In this document: piece after piece, positions 1 through 8,015 of the stretch | How the letters are laid out: the number at the start of each line of letters is the position of its first letter | How positions within the stretch are numbered: position 1 is the stretch's first letter | DNA from: Stenotrophomonas sp. 24(2023) | Lineage (GTDB): Bacteria > Pseudomonadota > Gammaproteobacteria > Xanthomonadales > Xanthomonadaceae | Direction of reading: 5' to 3' | DNA length: 64,000 nucleotides | Assembly: GCF_030913365.1 (NCBI RefSeq) | Contig: NZ_CP133160.1 | Coordinates: forward strand, 3,448,001-3,512,000 | Program-made: the position numbers and the translations under genes | Notes under the pieces: generated by a model | What the model saw: the letters and a program-made list of their open reading frames with translations, nothing else | The model's database searches: none | Told to the model about the DNA's origin: nothing

Positions 1-69
1 AGCTCAGCCGGTTAGAGCACTTGACTGTTAATCAGGGGGTCGTTGGTTCGAGTCCAACTTCGGGCGCCA
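1..69 (+). tRNA. tRNA-Asn (GTT), 5' end cut by window edge
   Basis: The window opens at the D-arm of a tRNA. The anticodon loop reads CTGTTAA, giving anticodon GTT (Asn). The T-arm GGTTCGAGTCC and a 3' end with encoded CCA at 67-69 are present. Roughly the first eight bases (acceptor 5' strand) lie outside the window. Confidence 0.93.
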
Positions 70-77
70 GATACTGC

Positions 78-110
78 AAAAGCCGCGAGAAATCGCGGCT
101 TTTGCTTTTT
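78..110 (+). terminator. Rho-independent terminator after tRNA-Asn
   Basis: An 11-bp perfect stem (AAAAGCCGCGA with TCGCGGCTTTT) around a short loop is followed by a T-rich tract. It lies 8 bases after the tRNA CCA and would end the tRNA transcript. Confidence 0.85.
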
Positions 111-137
111 CCATGCCCGCATTTCCGCAGCACCTGG

Positions 138-716
138 TCAGCACGTCATGTCACCGTGGTGGCGTTCGCTGCGGGTACGCCCACCGTTGTTCACCACCAG
201 CCGCCCGTGCAGGCGGGGGCCGACGCAGATTGTCAGCGTGAGGTTGGCTCCGGGGCTGCGGCCATCGGGCTGGAAGAACACCTGTGGCCTGCCGCTGCTG
301 GCCCGGGCATGGACGGCGATGTGGCGGTCACCGCGGTGGTACGCCAGCACCGCATCGGCCGACGCCGGGGGAGCCCGGTGGTCGCCGCTGGCAAACACCA
401 TCCAGCCCTGGCTCCAGTCCGATGAACAGGTGGCCCCGTCGTCGCTGGCGCATAGGCCGATCAGCTGGCGTCGTGCCAGGGCCTGCATGCGTGCGCTGGA
501 CAGGCTGGCATGCAGGTTCAGCTGCAAGGCGCTGGCGCGCTGCCGCAGCAGCAGCGATTGCCATGCCGGCCAGGCCAAGGCGGCCAGCAGGGACAGCACC
601 GCCACCACCACCAGCAGTTCCGGCAGATGGAAGCCGGCGGGGCGGTGCCGCCGACAGCGGAGGGAGGCATGGCGGGAGGGATGAGGGAGGGGCATGGCGG
701 CAGCGTGCGCCGGCAT
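138..716 (-). CDS. GspH/FimT-type minor pseudopilin
   Basis: The 192-residue product has a type IV pilin N-terminus. A prepilin-peptidase-like site GFHLPELL (G28/F29, with the conserved Glu at mature position 5 = E33) precedes a hydrophobic helix of about 20 residues. The rest is a small soluble domain typical of GspH/FimT minor pseudopilins, which prime pilus or type II secretion pseudopilus assembly at the inner membrane. The cleavage motif is atypical (HLP instead of TLI/TLV). No other pilus gene is near, so the partner machine is elsewhere. A second ATG 21 bases downstream is an alternative start. It is convergent with tRNA-Asn and divergent from uvrB. Confidence 0.8.
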   Translation of the reverse strand: MPAHAAAMPLPHPSRHASLRCRRHRPAGFHLPELLVVVAVLSLLAALAWPAWQSLLLRQRASALQLNLHASLSSARMQALARRQLIGLCASDDGATCSSDWSQGWMVFASGDHRAPPASADAVLAYHRGDRHIAVHARASSGRPQVFFQPDGRSPGANLTLTICVGPRLHGRLVVNNGGRTRSERHHGDMTC

Positions 717-824
717 GCACGGGCCGCCTATCGGCGCAGGACTGGCTGAAGGGTAGGCCCATCCATGAACCGGTCGTCACCGGACCGGCCGCTATACTGG
801 CGGTTCCCGGGACCTGGCAACACC

Positions 825-2849
825 ATGAGCGACAGTTTTCAACTCGTCTCGCCGTACGCACCGGCAGGCGACCAGCCCAACGCCATCGCGAAGCTGACCA
901 GCAACTTCGAGTCCGGCATCGCCAAGCAGACCCTGCTCGGCGTGACCGGCTCGGGCAAGACCTACACCATCGCCAACGTCATCCAGCAGGTGCAGAAGCC
1001 GACGCTCATCATGGCGCCGAACAAGACGCTGGCCGCGCAGCTGTACGGGGAATTCAAGGCCTTCTTCCCGCACAACGCGGTGGAGTATTTCGTCAGCTAT
1101 TACGACTACTACCAGCCCGAGGCCTACGTGCCATCGTCGGACACCTTCATCGAGAAGGACAGTTCGATCAACGAGCACATCGAGCAGATGCGCCTGGCGG
1201 CGACCAAGACGCTGCTGTCGCGCCCGGATGCGATCGTGGTGGCCACCGTATCAGCCATCTACGGCCTGGGTGCGCCGGAGGACTACCTGTCGTTGCGGCT
1301 GATCCTGTCCAAGGGCGAGCGCATCGACCAGCGCGACCTGATCAATCATCTGACCCAGCTGCAGTACACGCGCAACGAATACGAGCTGCAGCGCGGCACC
1401 TTCCGCGTGCGGGGCGAGGTCATCGATGTGTTCCCCGCTGAGTCGGACAGCGAAGCGCTGCGCATCGAACTGTTCGACGGCGAGGTCGAGAAGATCACGA
1501 TGTTCGACCCGCTTACCGGCGAGACGCTGCGCAACCTGATGCGCTTCACCGTGTACCCCAAGACCCACTATGCGACCACGCGTGAACGCGTGCTGGCAGC
1601 GGTGGAGACCATCAAGGTGGAGCTGAAGGAGCGCCTTGAGCAGCTGTATGCCCAGAACAAACTGGTGGAAGCGCAGCGCCTGGCCCAGCGCACCCAGTAC
1701 GACATCGAGATGATGGCCGAAGTGGGGTTCTGCAACGGCATCGAGAACTACTCGCGGCACCTGACCGGCAAGGGGCCGGGCGAACCGCCGCCGACCCTGT
1801 TCGACTACCTGCCGGCCGATGCGCTGCTGGTCATCGACGAATCCCATGTGACCATTCCGCAGATCGGCGCCATGTTCAAGGGCGACCGCTCGCGCAAGGA
1901 AACCCTGGTCGAGTTCGGTTTCCGCCTGCCGTCGGCGCTGGACAACCGTCCGTTGCGCTTCGAGGAATGGGAAGCGCGCTCGCCGCGCAGCATCTACGTG
2001 TCGGCCACGCCCGGCCCGTATGAAATGCGCGAGTCCGGCGATGAAGTGACCGAACTGGTGGTGCGCCCGACCGGCCTGATCGACCCGGTGGTGGAGATCA
2101 GGCCGGTGGGGACCCAGGTCGATGACCTGATGAGCGAGGCCAACGCGCGCATCAAGGCCGGTGACCGCGTGCTGGTCACCACGCTGACCAAGCGCATGGC
2201 CGAGAACCTGACCGAATACCTGACCGAACACGGTATCCGCGTGCGCTACCTGCACTCGGACGTGGACACGGTCGAGCGCGTGGAGATCATCCGCGACCTG
2301 CGCCTGGGCAAGTTCGACGTGCTGGTGGGCATCAACCTGCTGCGTGAAGGCCTGGACATGCCGGAAGTCTCGCTGGTGGCGATCCTGGATGCCGACAAGG
2401 AGGGGTTCCTGCGCTCCACCGGCTCGCTGATCCAGACCATCGGCCGCGCCGCCCGCAACGTGCGTGGCAAGGCCATCCTGTATGCCGACAAGATCACCCG
2501 GTCGATGCAGGCCGCCATCGACGAGACCGACCGCCGCCGTGCCAAGCAGGTCGAGTACAACGAGGAACACGGCATCGTGCCGCGTTCGGTGGCGCGCCCG
2601 ATCACCGATGTGCTGGAGGGCGCGCGTTCGGATGCCGCCGAGAAGGAAAGCCGCAAGGGCAGGGGCAAGGGCCGCCAGGGCGTGGCCGAGGAGACGCCCG
2701 ATTACCGCGCGCTCAGCCCCGCACAACTGGCCGCCCGCCTCAAGGCGCTGGAACAGCAGATGTACCAGCACGCCAAGGATCTGGAGTTCGAGGATGCCGC
2801 GCGCGTGCGCGACCAGATCCGCCAGTTGAAGGAGGCCAGCCTCGGCTGA
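825..2849 (+). CDS. uvrB: Excinuclease ABC subunit B
   Basis: The 674-residue product matches the usual UvrB length (about 670). UvrB is the damage-verifying helicase-like subunit of nucleotide excision repair; it is loaded by UvrA and cut-complexed with UvrC. Visible are the Walker A motif GVTGSGKT (39-46), the tyrosine-rich beta-hairpin [16 protein letters not shown] (about 92-107), the DESH helicase box, and a C-terminal UVR coiled region. The start at 825 (MSDSF) matches the family N-terminus; an in-frame ATG at 765 would add 20 unlikely residues. uvrC lies in the same window (18.4 kb) but is not co-transcribed. No SOS box was recognised upstream. Confidence 0.98.
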   Translation: MSDSFQLVSPYAPAGDQPNAIAKLTSNFESGIAKQTLLGVTGSGKTYTIANVIQQVQKPTLIMAPNKTLAAQLYGEFKAFFPHNAVEYFVSYYDYYQPEAYVPSSDTFIEKDSSINEHIEQMRLAATKTLLSRPDAIVVATVSAIYGLGAPEDYLSLRLILSKGERIDQRDLINHLTQLQYTRNEYELQRGTFRVRGEVIDVFPAESDSEALRIELFDGEVEKITMFDPLTGETLRNLMRFTVYPKTHYATTRERVLAAVETIKVELKERLEQLYAQNKLVEAQRLAQRTQYDIEMMAEVGFCNGIENYSRHLTGKGPGEPPPTLFDYLPADALLVIDESHVTIPQIGAMFKGDRSRKETLVEFGFRLPSALDNRPLRFEEWEARSPRSIYVSATPGPYEMRESGDEVTELVVRPTGLIDPVVEIRPVGTQVDDLMSEANARIKAGDRVLVTTLTKRMAENLTEYLTEHGIRVRYLHSDVDTVERVEIIRDLRLGKFDVLVGINLLREGLDMPEVSLVAILDADKEGFLRSTGSLIQTIGRAARNVRGKAILYADKITRSMQAAIDETDRRRAKQVEYNEEHGIVPRSVARPITDVLEGARSDAAEKESRKGRGKGRQGVAEETPDYRALSPAQLAARLKALEQQMYQHAKDLEFEDAARVRDQIRQLKEASLG

Positions 2850-2881
2850 ACGGGCGGTTGCGGCCTTTCTTCACAAAAGTG

Positions 2882-2910
2882 TTGCGCTGGCAGGCCGGCA
2901 TCCGTAATAT
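2882..2910 (+). promoter_or_regulatory. Probable promoter of the tRNA-Val pair
   Basis: A TTGCGC -35-like hexamer and a TAATAT -10 are separated by exactly 17 bp. They sit about 40 bp upstream of the first tRNA-Val, in the gap after uvrB. Confidence 0.6.
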
Positions 2911-2952
2911 ACGCGGCCTGCACCGACGCAATCGCGGAAATGCAGGAAAATC

Positions 2953-3027
2953 GGGCGGTTAGCTCAGCGGTAGAGCACTACCTTGACATGGTAGGGGTCA
3001 CAGGTTCGAACCCTGTACCGCCCACCA
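2953..3027 (+). tRNA. tRNA-Val (GAC), copy 1
   Basis: Complete 75-nt cloverleaf: acceptor GGGCGGT pairs with ACCGCCC, the anticodon loop TTGACAT gives GAC (Val), the T-loop is GGTTCGAACC, and CCA is encoded. It is identical to the copy at 3111-3185. Confidence 0.97.
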
Positions 3028-3063
3028 CGAAGTCCCTCGCAGGGGATTGTCGTGATGAAGAAC

Positions 3064-3089
3064 AAACCCGGCCCGCAAGCCGGGTTTTT
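3064..3089 (+). terminator. Terminator between the two tRNA-Val genes
   Basis: The stem AAACCCGGC / GCCGGGTTT around a 6-nt loop is followed by a T-run, about 37 bases after tRNA-Val copy 1. Confidence 0.8.
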
Positions 3090-3110
3090 CAGTCAGTGAA
3101 ACAGATTTCC

Positions 3111-3185
3111 GGGCGGTTAGCTCAGCGGTAGAGCACTACCTTGACATGGTAGGGGTCACAGGTTCGAACCCTGTACCGCCCACCA
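3111..3185 (+). tRNA. tRNA-Val (GAC), copy 2
   Basis: A second complete 75-nt tRNA with anticodon GAC and encoded CCA. It is identical base for base to the copy at 2953-3027, so the two form a direct repeat about 158 bp apart. Each copy has its own terminator. Confidence 0.97.
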
Positions 3186-3224
3186 CGCAGTACCTGGCCC
3201 TGCCAGAGGACACGTGGAATACGG

Positions 3225-3250
3225 AAAGCCGGCCCTGGGCCGGCTTTTTC
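3225..3250 (+). terminator. Terminator after tRNA-Val copy 2
   Basis: The stem AAAGCCGGCC / GGCCGGCTTT with a TTTTT tail lies about 40 bases after the second tRNA-Val. Confidence 0.8.
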
Positions 3251-3292
3251 GTTTCCGGCCATTGCCGCGGCCGGGCCTGATGCGCGGGCGGG

Positions 3293-3484
3293 TCAGCGAC
3301 GGTTCGATGCGTTGCAGGCGTCGCGCAGCTGTTTCATCGCATGGGGGTCCATCGGTGCGGTCATCATGCTCCGGTAGGTCGCGCACTCCGGCGTTTCACC
3401 GGCAGGAACCTGTTCGCCGCGGGAGGCGCAGCCGCTGGCAGCGGCCAGCAGAAGGCCCAGGGGCAGGGCATGGCGGAGCAGCAT
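3293..3484 (-). CDS. Small putative lipoprotein, function unknown
   Basis: The 63-residue product has a short signal sequence ending in AAASGC, a lipobox-like site with a non-canonical Ala at -3; Cys19 would be lipidated. The mature part is small and polar, with two further cysteines (in PECATYRSMM and DACNAS) that could form a disulfide in the periplasm. No family was recognised. It follows the DUF4440-like gene on the same strand with a 67-bp gap and may share its transcript. Confidence 0.6.
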   Translation of the reverse strand: MLLRHALPLGLLLAAASGCASRGEQVPAGETPECATYRSMMTAPMDPHAMKQLRDACNASNRR

Positions 3485-3551
3485 CGCAGGCGTCCTCGGG
3501 CTGGAAACCCACCCAGGATAGCGCGTGGCGCGTGCACGCCATGTTGCAGCT

Positions 3552-4037
3552 TCAGCCGGCGGGCTGGTGGTCGTAGCTGATGACCCGCTCGACCTGCCAT
3601 TGCCCGTTCACGCGGCGCCACAGATGCACGAAGCGCGCCTCGCCGGTCAGCCGTGCATGGCCGTCGGCCTGTACCTCGTAGAAACGATGGCGCCCGAACT
3701 GCAGCGCACGGTCCTGCTGCAGGGGAAACACCTCCATGCTGCCGGCCAGCAGCCGACGCTGCAGCACCGGCCCGCCGCTCGCGGCCTGGGCTGCGCAGCG
3801 CTGGGCGATCGATGCCTGGAAATCAGAACGGTTGCTGGCCACCTTGCCGCCCTTGTCATGGAAGAATTCCAGATCATCGGTGGTCCGCGCAGCGGCCTTG
3901 GCCGCATCGCAGGTATCGAAGGCTGCAGCGAACAGCTGCCGGTCGGCCTGCAGGATCTGCGCGTGCAGGGAGTCCGGCGTGGCGATGTCAGGCGCGAACA
4001 GGCGCGAGACGAACAGCAGCAGGGCGAGCAGAGGCAT
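3552..4037 (-). CDS. Secreted NTF2-like (DUF4440-type) protein
   Basis: The 161-residue product has an N-terminal hydrophobic signal (MPLLALLLFVSRLFA). An NTF2-like fold with a DUF4440-type pattern follows: a first helix with DRQLFAAAFDTCD, a central DDLEFFHDKGGK, and a closing FVHLWRRVNGQWQVERVISYDH strand. Such domains bind small ligands or act as cone-shaped enzymes; the substrate is unknown. The ATG at 4037 gives a clean signal peptide; longer in-frame extensions to 4178 lack one. Expected location: periplasm. Confidence 0.72.
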   Translation of the reverse strand: MPLLALLLFVSRLFAPDIATPDSLHAQILQADRQLFAAAFDTCDAAKAAARTTDDLEFFHDKGGKVASNRSDFQASIAQRCAAQAASGGPVLQRRLLAGSMEVFPLQQDRALQFGRHRFYEVQADGHARLTGEARFVHLWRRVNGQWQVERVISYDHQPAG

Positions 4038-4192
4038 GGCACGGTGCTCCGGAAACGGGAGCCCAGCGTGGCAGCGGACCGCCGGCGGTGACAGCGGCAT
4101 GCGACGAACACGGGAAATGGCTGCGCCAAGCCCGCCCGCCGCTGGATGAATGCCGGGGCACTGCGCCGGATTGGACACTGTTGCGATGAAAG

Positions 4193-4220
4193 GCCGGGCC
4201 GCAGGTTGCTGCGGCCCGGC
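4193..4220. repeat. Perfect 12-bp-arm hairpin, REP-like
   Basis: GCCGGGCCGCAG and CTGCGGCCCGGC flank a 4-nt loop. There is no T-run, so it is not a classical terminator. The arms share the GCCGGGCC/GGCCCGGC core with a palindrome at 59446-59468, suggesting one dispersed repeat family. It lies in the 286-bp gap downstream of the cysteine-rich peptide operon; nothing else was seen in that gap. Confidence 0.6.
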
Positions 4221-4323
4221 ACCACGGGCCAGTGCGGGCTGGCCCGCAGGAGCGGGGTGACACCTGCCGGGAAGGCCGGGAAGCGAAGGGCCCGGTCAGG
4301 TCACCAGGACAGCGGGAAACCGA

Positions 4324-4518
4324 TCAGAGCGGGTCGCAGCACAGGCGCGGGCCCGACCAATGGCCGGAGCCACCGTAGGGGCAGCCGGGGGTGAATTCGC
4401 ACCCCGGTGCATAGCTGGACGGTGCAGGGGCGGCAAATGCCTGGCTGATGCCGAAGCACAGGGCGGCGGCGGCAACCAGGCCTGCGACGGAGGAAAACAC
4501 CTTCTTCTTTCCAGTCAT
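4324..4518 (-). CDS. Small secreted cysteine-rich peptide, paralogue 1
   Basis: The 64-residue precursor has a typical Sec signal (KKK n-region, hydrophobic core, SQAFA cleavage site). It leaves a mature peptide of about 35 residues with four cysteines arranged C-x5-C-P-Y-G-x10-C-C-D. A GGAG ribosome site precedes the ATG. It is clearly paralogous to the next gene upstream (4588-4779): the signal peptides align along their whole length and the CPYG and CCD motifs match. It is third in a minus-strand operon led by a membrane thioredoxin. Function unknown; a disulfide-bonded extracytoplasmic peptide is inferred. Confidence 0.75.
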   Translation of the reverse strand: MTGKKKVFSSVAGLVAAAALCFGISQAFAAPAPSSYAPGCEFTPGCPYGGSGHWSGPRLCCDPL

Positions 4519-4587
4519 GTATTGCTCTCCATTGAAGTGGTCGTGCGGTGGTACGCCAATACGGCCGGCACGGATGTGCCGGCAGGA

Positions 4588-4779
4588 TCACATCGCGTCG
4601 CAGCAGCGCAGGAGCTCACCCGGACGGATGCCATAGGGGCATTGCGGGTGTTCCTGGCACATGGGGGGCAACGGGTGCTTCTTGGGCGAGGTCGCAAACG
4701 CCTGGCTTGCGCCGAATGACAAGGCGGCGACCACAACAACGCTTGCAAGGGACGGCAACAGACGCTTCCTTCCGATCAT
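4588..4779 (-). CDS. Small secreted cysteine-rich peptide, paralogue 2
   Basis: The 63-residue precursor has a signal peptide ending SQAFA. Its mature part is about 34 residues with cysteines in C-x5-C-P-Y-G-x8-C-C-D spacing. A strong AAGGAGATA ribosome site lies just upstream. It starts 25 bp after the thioredoxin stop and ends 69 bp before its paralogue, so the three genes look co-transcribed. The conserved cysteine frame with diverged intervening residues suggests selection on the disulfide scaffold. No known family was recognised with confidence. Confidence 0.77.
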   Translation of the reverse strand: MIGRKRLLPSLASVVVVAALSFGASQAFATSPKKHPLPPMCQEHPQCPYGIRPGELLRCCDAM

Positions 4780-4804
4780 CGGTATCTCCTTTTCAGCCTG
4801 TGCA

Positions 4805-5374
4805 CTACTGCGTGGTGCTTCCCGGATTCAATGTCGCCAGTACGGCCTGCACGGTCTGTGCATCCAGCTGCCCGGCGTGCTTGTACGCCACGCTGCCATC
4901 GGCGGCCAGGACCATCAGCATGGGGGTTACGCGGATGCCGTACTGCCGTGCCACGTCGCCCTTGCCATCGATGGCCACCGGAAACCGCAGCGCGTGCGTG
5001 TCCGCATAGGCGGGCAGTTCCTGGTAAGGCGGCAGGCCGACGCCGACCAGTTCGCTGTGGCCGCGCGCGCTGGCGATCTGCTGCAGCTGCGGCATCGAGG
5101 CCAGGCAGTAACGGCAGGCGGTGGAAAAGAAATACAGCACCTGTGCAGTGGCGCGGGGGCCACCGATATCCACGCGCGACTGGCGGGTGGAGTGCAACAC
5201 CTGCGGCAGCGGAACGCTGCCCAGTGCCGGGCCATGGGCGGCGCTGCGCGCCTGTTGCATCTGATCGGCCAGGCTGGCGTTGATCTGCCGGAGCTGCCGG
5301 TTCTGCCAGGCCAGCACCACCACCAGCAAGGACAGCAGGAGCAGCACGAGGGGAAGCACGGCACGCTTGAGCAT
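4805..5374 (-). CDS. Membrane-anchored thioredoxin-like (TlpA-type) protein
   Basis: The 189-residue product has an N-terminal membrane anchor (about 5-22), a short coiled linker, and a periplasmic thioredoxin fold with active site C87-R-Y-C90. The cis-proline is in VTP (150-151) and the tail includes DGSVAYKHAGQLD. Family members reduce or isomerise disulfides, or mature cytochromes or copper sites, in the periplasm. Here it leads an operon with two four-cysteine secreted peptides, which makes these its plausible substrates (inference). AAGGA precedes the ATG. Confidence 0.85.
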   Translation of the reverse strand: MLKRAVLPLVLLLLSLLVVVLAWQNRQLRQINASLADQMQQARSAAHGPALGSVPLPQVLHSTRQSRVDIGGPRATAQVLYFFSTACRYCLASMPQLQQIASARGHSELVGVGLPPYQELPAYADTHALRFPVAIDGKGDVARQYGIRVTPMLMVLAADGSVAYKHAGQLDAQTVQAVLATLNPGSTTQ

Positions 5375-5563
5375 CGATCATCCTTGAACGTCGCGTGGGG
5401 CCACCATAGCGTGCAGGGACGACGCCGGTGTTAAGCCCGTGTTGGTACTGCCATGGCGATGCATCCGGCTGGCCCGGGAAGGGGACGGCGCCTACAATGG
5501 CGCGCTGCGCCGGTACGCGGCCGGCATCTTTTCCCACACGTCCCCGCCTGCAGGAGCACAGCC

Positions 5564-5704
5564 ATGAGCGAACACACCCCCGACAAGAAGCCCAACGCCC
5601 TGGTCGAACTGCTGTTCGGCGGCAACATGCTGCAGGGCACGTTCAAGGCGGTGGTGTGGGTGGCTGTGCTGTGCGCGGTGCTGACGGCCGCCACCTACCT
5701 GTGA
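5564..5704 (+). CDS. Tiny single-pass membrane protein, unknown
   Basis: The 46-residue product has a polar N-terminus (MSEHTPDKKPNALVELLFGG) and one hydrophobic segment (VVWVAVLCAVLTAATYL) at the C-terminus. A GGAG site lies 8 bp before the ATG, and a TACAAT -10-like hexamer is at 5493-5498. Its stop overlaps the GTG start of the downstream acetyltransferase (GTGA), indicating translational coupling. No family was recognised. Confidence 0.7.
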   Translation: MSEHTPDKKPNALVELLFGGNMLQGTFKAVVWVAVLCAVLTAATYL

Positions 5705-6117
5705 TCGGCGAGGGCACGCTGGCCGAGGTGCTCGGCGTGCTCGCGCAGGTTCCCGAGCTGGCGCATGGCCGGCCAGCAGCGCATTACCGGCAACGGCTGG
5801 ATGGGCGGCGCGCGCTGCTGCTGGTAGCGCGCCAGGCCGATCGTCCCGTCGGCTTCAAGGCCGGCTACGCGCTGCAGGCCGGTATCTTCTACAGCTGGAT
5901 CGGTGGTGTCGTGCCGTCGGCGCGTGGCCAGGGCATCGCGCAGGCACTGATGGAAGCGCAGCAGCAGTGGGCACTGGCACAGGGGTTCAGCACCATCGAG
6001 GTCAAGTCCAGTGCGCAGTTCCCGGCCATGCTGGCGCTGCTGGCGCGCAATGGCTACCGGCTGCTGGGCGAGGAGGCGGGCAAGCTGCGGTTCGGCAAGG
6101 CATTGCATGCCGGTTGA
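5701..6117 (+). CDS. GNAT-family N-acetyltransferase
   Basis: The 138-residue product carries the acetyl-CoA-binding motif A, VPSARGQGIAQALMEAQQ, the signature of GNAT enzymes, and a closing LLARNGYRLLGEE segment. The substrate is unknown. The GTG start at 5701 overlaps the stop of the tiny membrane protein; in-frame upstream ATGs lie inside that gene. The coupled pair may act together. Confidence 0.8.
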   Translation: MIGEGTLAEVLGVLAQVPELAHGRPAAHYRQRLDGRRALLLVARQADRPVGFKAGYALQAGIFYSWIGGVVPSARGQGIAQALMEAQQQWALAQGFSTIEVKSSAQFPAMLALLARNGYRLLGEEAGKLRFGKALHAG

Positions 6118-6126
6118 ACGCCGTGC

Positions 6127-6414
6127 TCAGCCGGCGGTGAATGCCTGGCGCAGGCTGCGCAGCGAATCGCGGCGTTGTTCGGCGGCCCGCGCTTCGCCCA
6201 TTTCCAGTTCCTGCAGGCGCAGGCCCACCAGCGTCATCGACAGGGCATAGCCCAGCGCGGCATCGGCCACGCGCGGCAGGCGGGCCGCGCGGCGCGCCAG
6301 GTCGCTGACATGGGCCAGGTCCGGCATCAACCCCAGGTACACGCGTTCGGCACTGGCCAGGTCCGGTGCCTGCAGGATGGCGCGCGCGTCTTCGGTGGGG
6401 AAAGCAGTGGCCAT
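6127..6414 (-). CDS. Conserved hypothetical protein
   Basis: The 95-residue product is predicted all-helical, cytoplasmic and rich in Ala/Arg (DLASAERVYLGLMPDLAHV, then RVADAALGYALSMTLVGLRLQELEMGEAR). No signal or membrane segment is seen and no family was recognised. It follows the OmpV-like gene by 28 bp on the same strand and probably shares its mRNA. Start MATAFPTED chosen; a longer reading to 6468 would overlap the upstream gene. Confidence 0.6.
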   Translation of the reverse strand: MATAFPTEDARAILQAPDLASAERVYLGLMPDLAHVSDLARRAARLPRVADAALGYALSMTLVGLRLQELEMGEARAAEQRRDSLRSLRQAFTAG

Positions 6415-6442
6415 GGACGATCCTCGACTGGCCGGTGCCCGC

Positions 6443-7222
6443 TCAGAATGCGCGCACCAGGGAAACAAAGGCCGACGTCTGCGAACCGCCGCGGCTCATC
6501 GGGCTGTCCTTCACCGCATCGCCGAACCACTGGTTGGCCACCACGCCGGTCGCGCGCCAGCGCGTGCCCAACGGCGTGCTGACCACGATCTGCAGGCTGG
6601 GCGAGGTGGTGCTGCCCGGGGAGTACTGCGGCAGGCCCGAACGCAGTGCTTCCTCGCTGGAAATGCCGTAGTAGTAATCCAGCAGCCGTGCGCTGGAGTG
6701 CACCACGCCGATGCGTGGCATCCAGGTGAAGCGGCCGGCCTGGATCGGGTAGCTGTAGCTCAGGCTTGATTCGGTGCCGCCGCCATGGCCGGTGACCTCG
6801 CGTTGCACGCCGGCTTCGACGATGCCCCAGTCGGCCTGGTAGCTGGCTTTCAGGCCGGCCATGCCGGACAGCTGGCGGCTGTGCAGCCGGCGCAGCTGCG
6901 GATCGTTCACATCGTCGGTCTTGAAACGCAGCGTGTAGGGCGTCAACGCCGCCGACAGGCGCAGGCCGTTGCCCTGGTACAGGTACATGCCCAGCGAACC
7001 GGGGCTGGCGAAAAAGCGCTTGCCCTCGTAGGAGACGGCCGGCACCACCAGCAGCTTGTCGTCATAGTGCGCGTAGGCGCCGGAGGTGGTGCCCGCGCTC
7101 AGGCCCAGCTGCAGGCCGGGGCGTGCAGCTGCATCGCCATCGGCGGCAAGAACAGGCAGCGGGCTGGCCAGGACGGCGGCGCACAACAGGGGGCGCCGCA
7201 GGGCGCTGGGCAGGGACGGCAT
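6443..7222 (-). CDS. MipA/OmpV-family outer-membrane protein
   Basis: The 259-residue product has a signal peptide ending VLAADG and a beta-barrel pattern. It carries family-like segments: YDDKLLVVPAVSYEGKRFF, GNGLRLSAAL, a central YYYGIS, and a terminal aromatic residue (VSLVRAF), as expected for outer-membrane insertion. MipA/OmpV proteins are scaffold or osmotic/antibiotic-linked barrels. It is divergent from a two-component system 120 bp away, so that system is a likely regulator. Confidence 0.87.
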   Translation of the reverse strand: MPSLPSALRRPLLCAAVLASPLPVLAADGDAAARPGLQLGLSAGTTSGAYAHYDDKLLVVPAVSYEGKRFFASPGSLGMYLYQGNGLRLSAALTPYTLRFKTDDVNDPQLRRLHSRQLSGMAGLKASYQADWGIVEAGVQREVTGHGGGTESSLSYSYPIQAGRFTWMPRIGVVHSSARLLDYYYGISSEEALRSGLPQYSPGSTTSPSLQIVVSTPLGTRWRATGVVANQWFGDAVKDSPMSRGGSQTSAFVSLVRAF

Positions 7223-7342
7223 GTTCCGGTAGTGCTCGTTGCTGCGGGGGAGCGTACAGCTTGGCCGGGCAACATTGTCGGAACATTGCGCCGGGCACAG
7301 CGGCTATGATCGGCGGCGTTTCCCGCTGTCCGAGCCGTGTCC

Positions 7343-8014
7343 ATGCGCATTCTCCTGGTCGAAGACGATCCTGATCTGGCCCGCGCCCTGCAGTCCGGGC
7401 TGGAACGCCAGGGCGTGGTCGCCGATGTGGTCGGCAGCCTGGCCGAGGCCGCCGTGGCACTGCGCGAGCCGGTGCACCAGCTGATGCTGCTGGACCGGCA
7501 GCTGCCCGATGGGGATGGCGCCGGTTTCGTGGCCACCGCGCGCCAGCTGCGGCCGAACCTGGCGGTGATCATGCTCACCGCCAAGGGCACGCTGTCGGAC
7601 AAGGTCGAGGGGCTGGATGTCGGTGCCGATGACTATCTGGTCAAGCCGGTCGCGGTGGAGGAATTGATGGCGCGGATCCGCGCGGTGTCGCGGCGGCCAT
7701 CGGAAATGGTCACGCCACTGCTGCGCCTGGGAAGGCTCGAGTTCGATTTCCAGTCGTTGCAGGCACAGGTGGACGGGCAGGTGCTGCCGTTGCCGCGGCG
7801 GCAGGTGCTGGTGCTGCAGGCCCTGGCGCTGCGCCAGGGGCGCACGGTGACCCGCAGCGCCCTGGAGGCCGCGGTGTATGGCTATGACGATGACATCCAG
7901 TCCAACGCACTGGATGCGCATATTTCCAAGTTGCGCAAGGCACTGCAGCAGGCCGGCGCCGGCGTGGAGATCCATGTGATCCGGGGTGTCGGCTACCTGC
8001 TGGGGGAGGCCTGA
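7343..8014 (+). CDS. OmpR-family response regulator
   Basis: The 223-residue product has an N-terminal receiver domain with acidic EDD (7-9), phospho-acceptor D51 (LLDRQLPDGDG) and Lys near 101 (DDYLVKPV). A C-terminal winged helix follows, with the NALDAHISKLRKAL recognition region. The ATG at 7343 gives MRILLVEDD; a GTG six bases upstream is possible. The stop is one base from the kinase ATG, so the pair is an operon. The divergent OmpV-like gene is the likely target. Confidence 0.93.
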   Translation: MRILLVEDDPDLARALQSGLERQGVVADVVGSLAEAAVALREPVHQLMLLDRQLPDGDGAGFVATARQLRPNLAVIMLTAKGTLSDKVEGLDVGADDYLVKPVAVEELMARIRAVSRRPSEMVTPLLRLGRLEFDFQSLQAQVDGQVLPLPRRQVLVLQALALRQGRTVTRSALEAAVYGYDDDIQSNALDAHISKLRKALQQAGAGVEIHVIRGVGYLLGEA

Positions 8015-8015
8015 G

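Noticed and set aside
791..824. TATACT-like hexamer and possible SOS box before uvrB
   Set aside because: No -35 at proper spacing and no LexA-type palindrome could be recognised.
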